Shown here: piece by piece, positions 15,919-24,522 of the stretch
Position numbering within the stretch: the first letter of the stretch is position 1
Layout: the number at the start of each line of letters is the position of its first letter
Origin: Microbacterium lacus
GTDB taxonomy: Bacteria; Actinomycetota; Actinomycetes; Actinomycetales; Microbacteriaceae
Direction of reading: 5' to 3'
Length of the DNA: 64,000 nucleotides
Assembly (NCBI RefSeq): GCF_002812805.1
Contig: NZ_NMUM01000040.1
Coordinates: 1 to 64,000, forward strand
Made by a program: the position numbers and the translations under genes
The notes under the pieces: model-generated
Databases searched by the model: none
The model's input: only the letters and a program-made list of their open reading frames with translations
What the model was told of the DNA's origin: nothing

Positions 15919-16593
15919 CTATTCGCGCGGAACAACGAGTCCCGATTCATACGCCACGACGACGGCCTGCGCTCGGTCACGCAGGTCGAGCTTGTTGAGC
16001 ATGCGGCTGACGTGGCTCTTCACGGTCTGCTCGGCGAGCACGAGCTCACCGGCGATCTCTCGGTTCGAGAGACCTCGCGCGACGAGCGTGAGCACATCGC
16101 GCTCGCGGGGAGTCAGCGCGTCGAGCGAGACGGGCTGCGCCGGCGGCGTCATGGTGCGAACGAAGTGCTCGATCACCCGCTTCGTGACGGCGGGGTCGAG
16201 CAGAGCGTCGCCTCGCGCCACGACCCGAACCGCTGCGGCGAGGTCATCCGGGAGGGCGTCCTTGAGAAGGAACCCACTGGCCCCCGCTCGCATCGCCTCG
16301 TAGACATAGTCATCGATATCGAATGTGGTGAGCATCAGGATGCGTGGGAGTGAACCGTGCCTGGCCGCATCGTGCTCAGACAGGATGCGGCGCGTCGCCT
16401 CGATGCCGTCGAGGTGGGGCATCCGGACGTCCATCAGGATCACATCCGGCTGCAGCGCGCGAGACATTTCGACAGCCTGCACGCCGTCCGCGGCCTCCCC
16501 GATCACCCGGATGTCGCCGGTGGCGCCGAGCAGGGCGGAGAAGCCCGCGCGCACCATGGCTTGGTCGTCGGCGATGAGGACGCGGATGCTCAT
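15919..16593 (-). CDS. NarL/LuxR-family response regulator (DesR-like)
   Basis: A 224-residue two-component regulator. The receiver domain has the acidic pair D9/D10, the phospho-acceptor D55 (VILMDVRMP), the conserved Thr in LTTFD and Lys in FLLKD. The C-terminal LuxR helix-turn-helix is LTPRERDVLTLVARGLSNREIAGELVLAEQTVKSHVSR in pattern (residues about 155-195). Its start overlaps the kinase stop by 4 nt, so it pairs with that kinase. Because the kinase follows a fatty-acid desaturase, a DesKR-type role in membrane-fluidity control is likely. Confidence 0.92.
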   Translation of the reverse strand: MSIRVLIADDQAMVRAGFSALLGATGDIRVIGEAADGVQAVEMSRALQPDVILMDVRMPHLDGIEATRRILSEHDAARHGSLPRILMLTTFDIDDYVYEAMRAGASGFLLKDALPDDLAAAVRVVARGDALLDPAVTKRVIEHFVRTMTPPAQPVSLDALTPRERDVLTLVARGLSNREIAGELVLAEQTVKSHVSRMLNKLDLRDRAQAVVVAYESGLVVPRE

Positions 16594-17813
16594 TCTCCCT
16601 CCGATTCGGATGAGACATGGAGGGGAAGGACGGCGTGGATCTCGTACCCACCGTCTCCGGTCGGGCCGAACGACAGCGTGCCGCCGACACCGGCCGCACG
16701 CTCGCGCATACCGAGCAGGCCGCTGCCCTCGGTGGTGGGCGGGTGGGGCTGGCTTGTCTGCTCCGTGCCGGGTCGATTCGCGCCGGATCGATTCCTGACC
16801 CGCAGATCGAGATTCTGGTCGCGGTGCACCCGCACCTCGACCGCGGCACCGCGCGTATGGCGCCGCACATTGCTCAGCGCCTCTTGCACGATGCGGTAGG
16901 CGCTGAGTCCGACAGCCTCATCGACTCCCTCGTCGGAGAGGGAGTCGGCTCCCCGCAGGCGAACCTGGAGCCCGGAGCGCTGCGACTGCTTCACCAATTC
17001 GGCGATGCCCGAGAGCCGGGGTTGAGGGGTGCGGGCGATCGGGACGTCCGGCTCGCGCAGCACCCCGAGCAGCGAGCGCATCTCGGTCAGCGCCTTGCGG
17101 CTCAGCGCGGCGATCTCGTCGAACTCGTGTCGAGTGGGGGCGTCCACCTGGGGCAGACGCGCCTGGGCGCTCGTGGCCTGGATCGTGATGGTCGACATGC
17201 TGTGCGCGACGATGTCGTGCAGCTCACGGGCGATCCGTGTCTTCTCCTCGGCGACCAAACGCCGCGCGCGCTCATCCTCGGTCAGCCGACGCTCACGCAC
17301 CAGCTGCTGGCTGACTGCCTGCCACTCGCGCGCCAGGTTGCCGACGGCGAGGGCGATCCCCCCGATGCAGGCGAAGACCACGAGATTGGCCGCCACCGAT
17401 TCCTGATCGCGCGACGGGACGACGAGAAGCGCAAGCACACCCGACAGCGCGACGACCCCGATCAATGTCCCGGCGCCGAGCAGCCAGCTGGCGCGATATC
17501 CCAGAGCGGCCACGACCAGAGCCTGGGTGATCATCGTCGTCACCGCCCACGGCCAGGGCGCCTCTCCGGCGTGGGCGGAACCCATGATCACCGGTGCCCC
17601 GGCGATCGAGAGCATCGCGGCGACTCGAGGGCGGATCAGCGCGAGGGGGAGCGACGCGACCTGGGCGAGCACCCCGACGAACAGCACCAGCAGCAGGCCG
17701 TCGTAGATGCTGGCGCCCAGGGCGACCGAGACCACGACGAGGGCGATCGCCGCCGCTGCCGCCGCAATGCGCAACCACGCCTCGCGGCGGCGGGAGAGCC
17801 TGGGGGTGACCAT
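16590..17813 (-). CDS. NarL-family sensor histidine kinase (DesK-like)
   Basis: A 407-residue kinase: six hydrophobic segments over residues 12-165, then a HisKA_3 dimerisation domain with the phospho-His in RIARELHDIVAHSMSTI, and a HATPase_c domain with N box RIVQEALSNVRRHT and G boxes. There is no extracellular sensor domain, so it probably senses the membrane itself, as DesK does. The ATG at 17813 is chosen because an upstream extension would run through a 16-bp tandem repeat. It lies 87 nt after the desaturase stop and overlaps the response regulator. Confidence 0.9.
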   Translation of the reverse strand: MVTPRLSRRREAWLRIAAAAAAIALVVVSVALGASIYDGLLLVLFVGVLAQVASLPLALIRPRVAAMLSIAGAPVIMGSAHAGEAPWPWAVTTMITQALVVAALGYRASWLLGAGTLIGVVALSGVLALLVVPSRDQESVAANLVVFACIGGIALAVGNLAREWQAVSQQLVRERRLTEDERARRLVAEEKTRIARELHDIVAHSMSTITIQATSAQARLPQVDAPTRHEFDEIAALSRKALTEMRSLLGVLREPDVPIARTPQPRLSGIAELVKQSQRSGLQVRLRGADSLSDEGVDEAVGLSAYRIVQEALSNVRRHTRGAAVEVRVHRDQNLDLRVRNRSGANRPGTEQTSQPHPPTTEGSGLLGMRERAAGVGGTLSFGPTGDGGYEIHAVLPLHVSSESEGE

Positions 17814-17814
17814 G

Positions 17815-17862
17815 CCGAAATGGTACGCGGCCGAAATGGTACGCGGACGAAATGGTACGCGG
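17815..17862 (-). repeat. Three 16-bp tandem repeats in the kinase leader
   Basis: On the plus strand CCGAAATGGTACGCGG occurs at 17815-17830 and 17831-17846 and once more with one change at 17847-17862. Degenerate copies continue to 17896 (ACGAAAACCGTCACGCGG, CCGAAATCGG). The array fills the gap between the desaturase stop and the kinase start, ending one base from the kinase ATG. Read on the minus strand each copy contains GTACCATTTCG. Roles as protein-binding sites or a leader-RNA element are both possible. Confidence 0.7.
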
Positions 17863-17900
17863 ACGAAAACCGTCACGCGGCCGAAATCGGAGCGCCCGCG

Positions 17901-19034
17901 TCAGCGCAGCTGGGTCGACAGAGGGCAGTCGAAGGGATCGGCGTACTTCAGCCCGACCTTCTGCAGGTACCTCAGCACGATCCGGTACGACCCGACCAGG
18001 GTGGTCTCGGTGTACGCGATCCCCTCCGCGGCACAGAAGGCGCGCACGACGGGTCGGGCCCGGCTCAGGTTCACGCTCGGCATGCTGGGAAAGAGGTGGT
18101 GTTCGATCTGGAAGTTCAGTCCGCCCATGCCGGTCGCCACCAGCGGGCCACCGCTGATGTTGCGCGACGTCAGTGTCTGCCGGCGCAGGAAGTCGATCGA
18201 CATGTCCTTCGGGATGATCGCCATGCCCTTGTGATTGGGGGCGAAGCTGCCTCCCATGTAGACACCGAAGATCGCGAGCTGCACCCCCATGAATGCAAGT
18301 CCCATCAGCGGCCCCGCTGCGAGCAGAACCACGATCGGGAATCCGATCAAACGGATGGCGAGCAGCGCCGCCTCCAGGCCGCGGGCCTTGACGGGTTCGC
18401 GGCCGACCACGGCCTTCACCGCATTGATGTGCAGGTCGACCCCGGCGAGCGTGAGGATCGGGAAGAAGAACCAGTGCTGCCGCGCCATGATCGCCGCGCG
18501 CCAGCCGGTGTGCTTCGCAGCATCCTCCTGTGTGAAGACGATGGCACCAGGCATGATGTCGCCGTCCTTACCGACCTTGTTCGGGTTCGCGTGGTGCTTG
18601 GAATGCTTGTTCATCCACCACCCGTAGCTCAGGCCGACCAGCAGGTTCCCGAAGATGCGCGAGACCCATTCGTTGCGTTTTCCCGAGGCGAAGATCTGCT
18701 TGTGCGCGCCATCGTGCGCGAGGAAGGCCGTCTGGGTGAACAGCACCGCGAAGAAGACCGCCACCAGAAGCTGCCACGGTGACGAGCCCAGACTGAACAA
18801 CGCCACGAATCCGCCGACATAGCCGGCGAGCAGGATCAGACTGCGAACGAGATACCAGCCCCGGCGGCGCTCCATCAGCCCCATGCCCTTGATGGTGCTC
18901 GCAAGTTCGGCGTAGGTGCTGCCGTTGCGCTCCTGCGCTCCCCCGGGCGCGACCCGTCGCGGAACCGTGGTGCGCACGCCTGTCGAGGTCGGACCGATCC
19001 CGGTCGCGCGGTCAAGAGTCCCCTGAGTAGCCAT
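17901..19034 (-). CDS. Membrane fatty-acid (acyl-lipid or acyl-CoA) desaturase
   Basis: A 377-residue di-iron desaturase. All three histidine boxes are present: HDGAHK (about 107-112), HSKHH (about 144-148) and QIEHH (about 306-310). The QxxHH third box and length match the linoleoyl-CoA/front-end-like group common in Actinobacteria (DesA3-like). Four hydrophobic segments anchor it. It would introduce a double bond into membrane lipid acyl chains using oxygen and a ferredoxin or NADPH reductase. The order desaturase, histidine kinase, response regulator on one strand mirrors des-desK-desR. TAGCGT lies 6 nt before the ATG, so the mRNA is probably leaderless. Confidence 0.92.
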   Translation of the reverse strand: MATQGTLDRATGIGPTSTGVRTTVPRRVAPGGAQERNGSTYAELASTIKGMGLMERRRGWYLVRSLILLAGYVGGFVALFSLGSSPWQLLVAVFFAVLFTQTAFLAHDGAHKQIFASGKRNEWVSRIFGNLLVGLSYGWWMNKHSKHHANPNKVGKDGDIMPGAIVFTQEDAAKHTGWRAAIMARQHWFFFPILTLAGVDLHINAVKAVVGREPVKARGLEAALLAIRLIGFPIVVLLAAGPLMGLAFMGVQLAIFGVYMGGSFAPNHKGMAIIPKDMSIDFLRRQTLTSRNISGGPLVATGMGGLNFQIEHHLFPSMPSVNLSRARPVVRAFCAAEGIAYTETTLVGSYRIVLRYLQKVGLKYADPFDCPLSTQLR

Positions 19035-19040
19035 ATCAAA

Positions 19041-19046
19041 ACGCTA
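19041..19046 (-). promoter_or_regulatory. -10 box for the desaturase gene
   Basis: TAGCGT on the minus strand, 6 nt before the ATG at 19034. Confidence 0.45.
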
Positions 19047-19088
19047 CGGACAGCCTCCCTCGAGCGCGTCCCGCCAGGGAGCGTATTC

Positions 19089-19112
19089 GACCCGCTACCC
19101 CGGTAGCGGGTC
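19089..19112. promoter_or_regulatory. Long perfect inverted repeat between the SDR and desaturase genes
   Basis: GACCCGCTACC and its complement GGTAGCGGGTC are separated by two bases. The element overlaps the SDR stop codon and lies 43-66 bp upstream of the desaturase -10 box. It could terminate the SDR transcript, though there is no T-run, or serve as an operator for the desaturase promoter, for example for the DesR-like regulator. Confidence 0.5.
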
Positions 19113-19905
19113 AGGCCTGGCGCCAGTCATCCGATTCGATGTGTGACCCGGCCTGGGGCCCCATCTGCAGCATCCCGCCGTCCACGGCGTATGAGGCACC
19201 CGTCACGTACGACGCCGCGGGTGACGCGAGGAACGCGACGACCGCAGCGATCTCGCCGGCATCGCCCGGCCGACCGAGCGGTACACCCGGACGATCCGTG
19301 CCTCGCGGATCCTCGTCTTCCTGCCCGGTCATGGGTGTCACGATCTCGCCCGGAGCGACCGCGTTGGCCGTGATGCCCTCGCGTCCGAGCTCGAGGGCGA
19401 TGGTCTTCATGAGGCCGCCGAGACCGTGCTTGGCAGCGTCGTACGCCGCCGAGCCGACCCGGGGCTGATGCTCGTGGACGCTCGTGATCGCGATGAGTCG
19501 GCCGCCGTCGCCCCCGACCATGTGCCGGGCTGCGCGCTGCAGGCAGACGAAGGCCCCCTCGAGGTCGACGCTCACCGTGTGGCGCCACTGTTCGAGGGTC
19601 AGGTCGAGGAACGGTGCGGTGTCGCCCGTACCGGCGTTGTTCACGAATACGTCGAGCCCACCGAGTTCGGCGGTCAGCTCGTCGATGACGTCGCCGCACG
19701 CGGGGATGTCCGAGGTGTCGAGTCTGCGCACCACCGCCCGCCGACCGAGCGCCTCGACTTCGCGTGCGGTGCCGCGGGCGCCTTCCTCATCCGAGTGCCA
19801 GGTGACACCGACGTCCATTCCGGCCGCGGCGAGCGCGACGGCGGTCGCCTTGCCGATACCCGAATCGGAGCCGGTCACGATTGCGCGAGTGGGTTGGAAT
19901 GTCAT
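19111..19905 (-). CDS. Short-chain dehydrogenase/reductase, glucose-dehydrogenase-like
   Basis: A 264-residue classical SDR. Cofactor loop TGSDSGIGKAT (residues 11-21), NNAG (about 89-92), catalytic Ser in ITSVHEH and YDAAK (Tyr and Lys of the YxxxK pair). The C-terminus (VTGASYAVDGGMLQMGP) is typical. The GSDSGIG variant and overall pattern resemble glucose-1-dehydrogenase or 3-ketoacyl reductase types; substrate not assignable. It is on the same strand as the desaturase but separated by an inverted repeat. Confidence 0.88.
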   Translation of the reverse strand: MTFQPTRAIVTGSDSGIGKATAVALAAAGMDVGVTWHSDEEGARGTAREVEALGRRAVVRRLDTSDIPACGDVIDELTAELGGLDVFVNNAGTGDTAPFLDLTLEQWRHTVSVDLEGAFVCLQRAARHMVGGDGGRLIAITSVHEHQPRVGSAAYDAAKHGLGGLMKTIALELGREGITANAVAPGEIVTPMTGQEDEDPRGTDRPGVPLGRPGDAGEIAAVVAFLASPAASYVTGASYAVDGGMLQMGPQAGSHIESDDWRQA

Positions 19906-20096
19906 GCACCGAGGATCGTCCGGACGAAAACCGTGCGGTACGGGGTTGACAGAGTCTGTGCAGGTCCCGACGCCTCTTTCTCCTCCCGTGCGACCGCGAT
20001 TGCGAGACGTCGTGAGATGTGAGAACTCTCATCTTTTCGCCGCGATTTCGGCGTGATTCGGGGGCTTTTCGGGGATCGGATGTCGGTGGCCGTCCG

Positions 20097-20102
20097 TAGA
20101 GT
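20097..20102 (+). promoter_or_regulatory. -10 box for the DUF222/HNH gene
   Basis: TAGAGT, 7 nt before the ATG at 20110; supports the shorter start of that gene. Confidence 0.5.
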
Positions 20103-20109
20103 TTCGAAC

Positions 20110-21393
20110 ATGCATTCGAACATTGATGACGTCGAAACGACGGGAGTGGACGCGATCGCGCGCGAACTCGCCGGAGAGGGCATCGACGCCCGGCGCGCGA
20201 ACGCGCGTACGGAAGCCGCGCTCGCGCGAGTGTTCGCGAAAGCCGCGCACGTCGGTGCGCGGCGGGTCGCGGAACTGGCCTCCCCCTCCTCCCGCGAAGC
20301 AGAACTGCCGTATCGTGCCTTGGCCGCAGAGCTCGGTGCCGCGATGAACATGTCCGATCGCACCGTGCAACGCCGCATGAACGACGCCGCCGTGTTGGAC
20401 GAGTCGTTCCCCGCCACGTTCGCGGCGTGGGAAGAGGGACGGATCACCGGTGCGCATGTTGCGGTGATCATGGAACACGGACTACCCCTGACGAATGTTC
20501 AGGCGCGGGCGGAGTACGAACGCGAAGCATTGGCTCGGGCGGAAGGAACGACACCCGGGAGGCTCGGGGCATCGCTGGCGCGGTTGGCGGAGTCCTTGCA
20601 GCCGCGTCCGCTCGCGGAGCGCCACAAGGAGGCACGCGCGTCACGGGGCGCGTGTGTACGAGACATCGGCGACGGGATGGCGGAGTTCATTTCCACCCAA
20701 CCCGCGGTGCTGGCGCATGCAATGCACGACCGCATGACGCAGCAGGCCCGAGCGTTGAAGAATGCAGACCCGACCGACACGCGAACCCTGGACCAGATCC
20801 GGGCAGACCTGGTAGCGGACATGCTGCTCACCACGACACCTTCCGTGGAAACGGGTGCCGGTCTCTCCGACGGGGTGGGCGGTCTGGGCGCGATTCGCGG
20901 GATCGTGAACGTGACCGTCCCGGCTCTCGCACTGGCGGGGGTGACGGACGAGCCCGCCGAGCTCGTGGGACGGTGTCCGATCGACCCCGACACCGCCCGC
21001 GCATTGGCCGGACACGCCACGGGATGGGACCGGGTCCTGGCTGATCCGATCACCGGGTGCGTGCTCGCCGTCGACCGGTACACCCCTTCCGCCGACATCA
21101 AACGATTCCTCCGGGCGAGGGATCAGCACTGCCGATTCCCCGGGTGCCGGCAACCCGCACACCGGTGCGATCGGGATCACACTCTCGACTACGCGCTGGG
21201 TGGTGAAACTGCCGTCTGCAACCTGGCGTGCCTCTGCAAACGACACCACACGCTGAAAGGCGAAACCGCCTGGACGGTCCGGCAACTCGGCGGCGGAGTC
21301 CTCGAGTGGACCTCACCCGGTGGCCACGTCTACATCGACAAACCGCCCTCGGCGATCCACTTCGTCCCCAATACGGATCCACCGCCGTTCTAG
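20110..21393 (+). CDS. DUF222 / HNH endonuclease (13E12 repeat family-like)
   Basis: A 427-residue protein with an N-terminal DUF222 helical domain (about 1-290) and a C-terminal HNH nuclease fold: CRFPGC, then CDRDHTLDYALGG and CLCKRHHTLK supply the zinc-binding Cys and the His/Asn/His catalytic set. Members are present in many copies in Actinobacteria (the M. tuberculosis 13E12 REP family) and may be mobile, but their biological role is unknown. The ATG at 20110 is chosen on its -10 box; a frame to 20053 exists. It is followed directly by REP-like repeats. Confidence 0.88.
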   Translation: MHSNIDDVETTGVDAIARELAGEGIDARRANARTEAALARVFAKAAHVGARRVAELASPSSREAELPYRALAAELGAAMNMSDRTVQRRMNDAAVLDESFPATFAAWEEGRITGAHVAVIMEHGLPLTNVQARAEYEREALARAEGTTPGRLGASLARLAESLQPRPLAERHKEARASRGACVRDIGDGMAEFISTQPAVLAHAMHDRMTQQARALKNADPTDTRTLDQIRADLVADMLLTTTPSVETGAGLSDGVGGLGAIRGIVNVTVPALALAGVTDEPAELVGRCPIDPDTARALAGHATGWDRVLADPITGCVLAVDRYTPSADIKRFLRARDQHCRFPGCRQPAHRCDRDHTLDYALGGETAVCNLACLCKRHHTLKGETAWTVRQLGGGVLEWTSPGGHVYIDKPPSAIHFVPNTDPPPF

Positions 21394-21415
21394 CGGCACA
21401 CCGCTGCGCGCCCTC

Positions 21416-21553
21416 GGTCACTGAGCTTGTCGAAGTGACCCTCACACCCTGCCCACTCGGTCACGGGGCTTGTCAGAGTGACGCGCCCTGCCTTGCCGAC
21501 CCTGGTGTTCTGGCACCCCTTCGACAAAAACAGGGAGCGACACCCCGGTCACT
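21416..21553. repeat. REP-like palindromic repeat cluster
   Basis: At least two imperfect palindromes: GGTCACT...AGTGACC at 21416-21440 with a GAGCTTGTCGA centre, and GGTCAC...GTGAC at 21459-21482 with GGGCTTGTC inside. A reversed half-like unit (CCTTCGACAAAAACAGGGA) lies near 21518-21536 and a further GGTCACT at 21547. The TTGTCGA/TCGACAA cores recur in both orientations. The cluster overlaps the end of the hydrolase frame. Confidence 0.65.
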
Positions 21554-22180
21554 AAGCCGCCGGCACCACTCGAGGCCGGCGACGGGGTCGCTCCCTCCCC
21601 GCACGATCAGCACCGGGACGACGAGGTCTGCGACCCGATCTTCGATCGGGTACGCCATCATGTGGCGCAGCTGAGTCAGATACCAGGGCATTCCGCACCG
21701 GATGTAGTCCGCGAACACGATCGCGTTGACGACCGGGGGTTCGCCGAGGGTGTCGAGGACGAGGGCGAGGCTCTGGGCTCGGATCGTCCGATGCTCGTCG
21801 TCCGCGACCGGGCCGATCAGCACGACACTCGCCGCGAGATCGGGACGCTGCCGTGCAAGTTCGACGACCCACTGCGCGCCCATCGAATGGCCGACCAGCA
21901 CGGCGGGCGGCACGTCAAGCCGATCCAGGACGTCGGCGAGCGCCCCCGCCATCCGTTCCTGGTCGAACGGCTCTCGGGGACGACCGAAGCGCCCGAAACC
22001 CGGAAGATCGATCGAGTGAACGTCGCGCGTGCGTGCGAACTCGCGATGCAGTCGGACGAAGTACCGGTGCGACATCCCGATCCCGTGGATCAGGACAACG
22101 GGAGGGGGCGCGTCGTCCGATCGTGGCGCCACAGAGGAGTAAACGCGAAAGCGTCCCACCGCGACCACACTTCTGCGCAC
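21473..22180 (-). pseudogene. Alpha/beta hydrolase lacking its C-terminus
   Basis: The frame encodes about 235 residues with a normal alpha/beta-hydrolase start: VVLIHGIGMSHRYF (oxyanion loop), nucleophile elbow GHSMGAQ, and the acid in VRGGSDPVAG. In intact enzymes some 40 further residues carry the catalytic His. Here homology stops at about GLEWCRR, and the last 25-30 codons are read through REP-like repeat sequence, so the catalytic His is missing. It is probably a 3'-truncated, inactive gene. The start is uncertain: GTG at 22180 or 22186, with no clear ribosome site. Confidence 0.7.
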
Positions 22181-22365
22181 ACCCACAGCCTGACAGGTGC
22201 GTGTTCGACGCGCGGACGGTTGACCGCGGAGAGATCCGCGGGTACGCGAGCGGACCGGACAGGTTCGACGCGCGTTGCACGCCGAACCCGCTTTGGCAAG
22301 GGGGAACAATGCGGCCGGAGAGGGGCGTAGGCATGGCACCTCAGCCCCCACACATTGGAGAAACC

Positions 22366-23315
22366 GTGTACTTCCACGTTCAGCGACTCATCAACGAAAT
22401 CGAGCAGGACCAGCCGGACCCGGCAGCCGCCAACGCACTGCAGGAGGGCCTCGGCGGACAGTTCGGCGAGATGCGCACCATGATGCAGTACCTCTTCCAG
22501 AGCATGAACTTCCGTGGGCCCGAGGCAAAGCCGTACCGCGACCTGATCCAGGGCATCGGCACGGAAGAGATCAGCCATGTCGAACTGATCGGCACGACGA
22601 TCTCGCGCCTGCTCGACGGCGCCCCGGAGTACCACGGCAAGAAGACCGACCCGGTCGACAAGCCCGGCGCGGGCGGGGCGATCCCCCTGAACATCGCCCT
22701 GTCGGAGGGCAACATCCACCACTACCTGGTAGGTGCGCAGGGGGCGATGCCGGTCGACGCGGCGGGCAACCCGTGGCTCGGCAGCTACGTCTACAACTCG
22801 GGAAACCTCGTTCTCGACATGCTCTACAACCTCATGCTCGAGTCGACTGGGCGCCTGCAGAAATGCCGCCTGTACGAGATGACCGACAACAAGACGGCAC
22901 GTTCGACGATCGCCTACCTGATCGTCCGCGACCAGGCCCACGAGAACGCCTACGCCAAGGCGCTCGAGACCCTCGGCGTCGACTGGAAGGTAGCGCTGCC
23001 GATTCCCAAGACGAACGCCGAGCGGTTCCCCGAGGTCAAGAAGCTGCTGGATGCCGGCCTGCAGAGCAAGCAGTACTCCTCGACCTCACGGATGCGTCCG
23101 AGGCGGGCAAGATCTTCCAGGGGATGTCGCCGTCGAAGGACGGCACGAATCTGGATGCCTCGGAGCAGGCACCCGAGGGCGCGCCCCTGACGATCTCGCC
23201 CGAGCGGCCCGAAGAATTCTCGCCGGGTGCGGACAAGGACCTGCGGGCGCTCATCGCAGCGACCGCGGCGATGGAGATGGCTGACATCGACAACACGTTC
23301 GGCGCGATGAAGTAG
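22366..23315 (+). pseudogene. Manganese catalase, interrupted by a -1 frameshift
   Basis: A di-manganese catalase that disproportionates hydrogen peroxide. The first frame (GTG at 22366, GGAG 5 nt upstream) encodes VYFHVQRLINEIEQ, FGEMRTMMQYLFQ, EEISHVELIG and a helical ferritin-like body through KQYS at about 23079. The rest of the family pattern (DLTDASEAGKIFQGMSPS and the C-terminal tail) continues in the next frame to the stop at 23315. Restoring one base near 23080 (TCCTCGAC to TCCTTCGAC) rebuilds KQYSFDLTD and a full protein of about 317 residues. Metal ligands lie before the shift, but the C-terminal arm used in oligomer packing is lost in the shifted product. A sequencing error is possible. 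Confidence 0.8.
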
Positions 23316-23320
23316 AACCC

Positions 23321-23357
23321 ATGGATGTGCTCGGCGTCAGCGCGCGAACACATCCAT
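23321..23357. terminator. Hairpin between convergent catalase and GDPD genes
   Basis: ATGGATGTG and CACATCCAT (9 bp) are separated by 19 nt; the loop contains the GDPD stop codon. It could serve as a shared terminator, but it has no T-run and half of it is GDPD coding sequence. Confidence 0.3.
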
Positions 23358-24356
23358 CCCGAGGTCGGGGTGGTCGACGAATACGCCGTCTACCCCGGCC
23401 GCGCGGATCACACGCCACTCCGCTTCGTAGTCGCCGAGCGCCGCGGCACCACCCTTGCCCCGGAAGTCCGCGACGAGAAACGTATTCTCGGGCCGGCATG
23501 TCCACGTGAAGACCTTCAGGCCGCGGGCGTGCGCGTCATCGATCACGCGCGTCGGCCCCGTCATCCTCCCCAGCTTGTTCGGGGCCAAGATGACGCGCTT
23601 GTCGACGCTGATCCCGTCGAACCGCCCGACCAGGGCATCGAGCCCCGCCGGCTGCACGGTCTGGCGGTAGGTGGGCGCCTCATCCCCGTGAGCGGCGACG
23701 AGGTCCCAGGGTCGCCCGCCGGCTTCTATGAGGTAGATGTACTGGGCGCGCAACCCGCCCTCTCGAAGCCGCTCGAGCACGGTCGATTCGAACGCCTCGA
23801 TCACGAGCCCGGGTGAATCGGACCATCCGCTTGTCCGCAGTTCCGCCTGGACGAGCGGCACGACGTCGAGGCCCACGCCCGCGAAGTACGTCGCGTGCTT
23901 GATCTCGAGCACGACACCGATCTCGCGATCCTGCTCTGCGGATGCCGCGCGAACCAGCTCGAGTACGTCCGTCAGGCGCAGGATCGGCTGCTGATCGTCG
24001 AAGCTCGCACTGGCGGGCCGGATCTTCGGCAACCGCTCGCGGCACTTCAGCGTCGCGAGCTCGGCCCAGGTGAAGTCTTCGGTGAACCAGCCGGTCAAAG
24101 CGGTTCCGTCGACGGTCTTCGTCGTACGTCGGTCGGCGAACTCGGGTCGGGTCCCGACATCCGTCGTTCCCGAGATCTCGTTCTCGTGCCGCACAACCAG
24201 CACGCCATCGCGCGTAGGCACGACGTCGGGCTCGACCGCGTCCACACCCATCGCGAGAGCCAGGTCGTACGAGGACCGACTGTGCTCGGGGCGATACCCC
24301 GGGGCACCCCGGTGACCGATCACGAGGGGGCGGCCGAGCGAGCGGTCGAGACGCAT
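23337..24356 (-). CDS. Glycerophosphodiester phosphodiesterase family protein
   Basis: A 339-residue GDPD-type TIM barrel. The catalytic signature is HRGAPGYRPEHS (residues 14-25), with metal-binding EPDVV and RHENE following, and EIKHATYF later in the barrel. These enzymes release glycerol 3-phosphate from deacylated phospholipids. No signal peptide is visible, so this copy should act in the cytoplasm. The ATG at 24356 lies 6 nt after TAGCCT, so the transcript is probably leaderless. Single gene, convergent with the catalase. Confidence 0.9.
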   Translation of the reverse strand: MRLDRSLGRPLVIGHRGAPGYRPEHSRSSYDLALAMGVDAVEPDVVPTRDGVLVVRHENEISGTTDVGTRPEFADRRTTKTVDGTALTGWFTEDFTWAELATLKCRERLPKIRPASASFDDQQPILRLTDVLELVRAASAEQDREIGVVLEIKHATYFAGVGLDVVPLVQAELRTSGWSDSPGLVIEAFESTVLERLREGGLRAQYIYLIEAGGRPWDLVAAHGDEAPTYRQTVQPAGLDALVGRFDGISVDKRVILAPNKLGRMTGPTRVIDDAHARGLKVFTWTCRPENTFLVADFRGKGGAAALGDYEAEWRVIRAAGVDGVFVDHPDLGMDVFAR

Positions 24357-24362
24357 GTTTCC

Positions 24363-24368
24363 AGGCTA
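24363..24368 (-). promoter_or_regulatory. -10 box for the GDPD gene
   Basis: TAGCCT on the minus strand, 6 nt before the ATG at 24356. Confidence 0.5.
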
Positions 24369-24522
24369 TCCGCGGGCATCCGCCCGACCGCGCGAATGAC
24401 GGATGCCAGGGGTCCCTCATAGCCCTCTCACAGCAGATGACCACGACCGTGGGATGGCCGTCAGATATCGTTGATAAACAGCACACCGCTGTGGACCCCA
24501 ATTTTGGAGTGTGAGCCAGGCC

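Noticed and set aside
17815..17862. CRISPR-like array
   Set aside because: The units are only 16 bp and directly abut with no spacers, and no cas gene is present.
20053..20109. Longer start of the DUF222/HNH protein
   Set aside because: The extension contains the -10 box and lies outside the domain; ATG at 20110 fits better.
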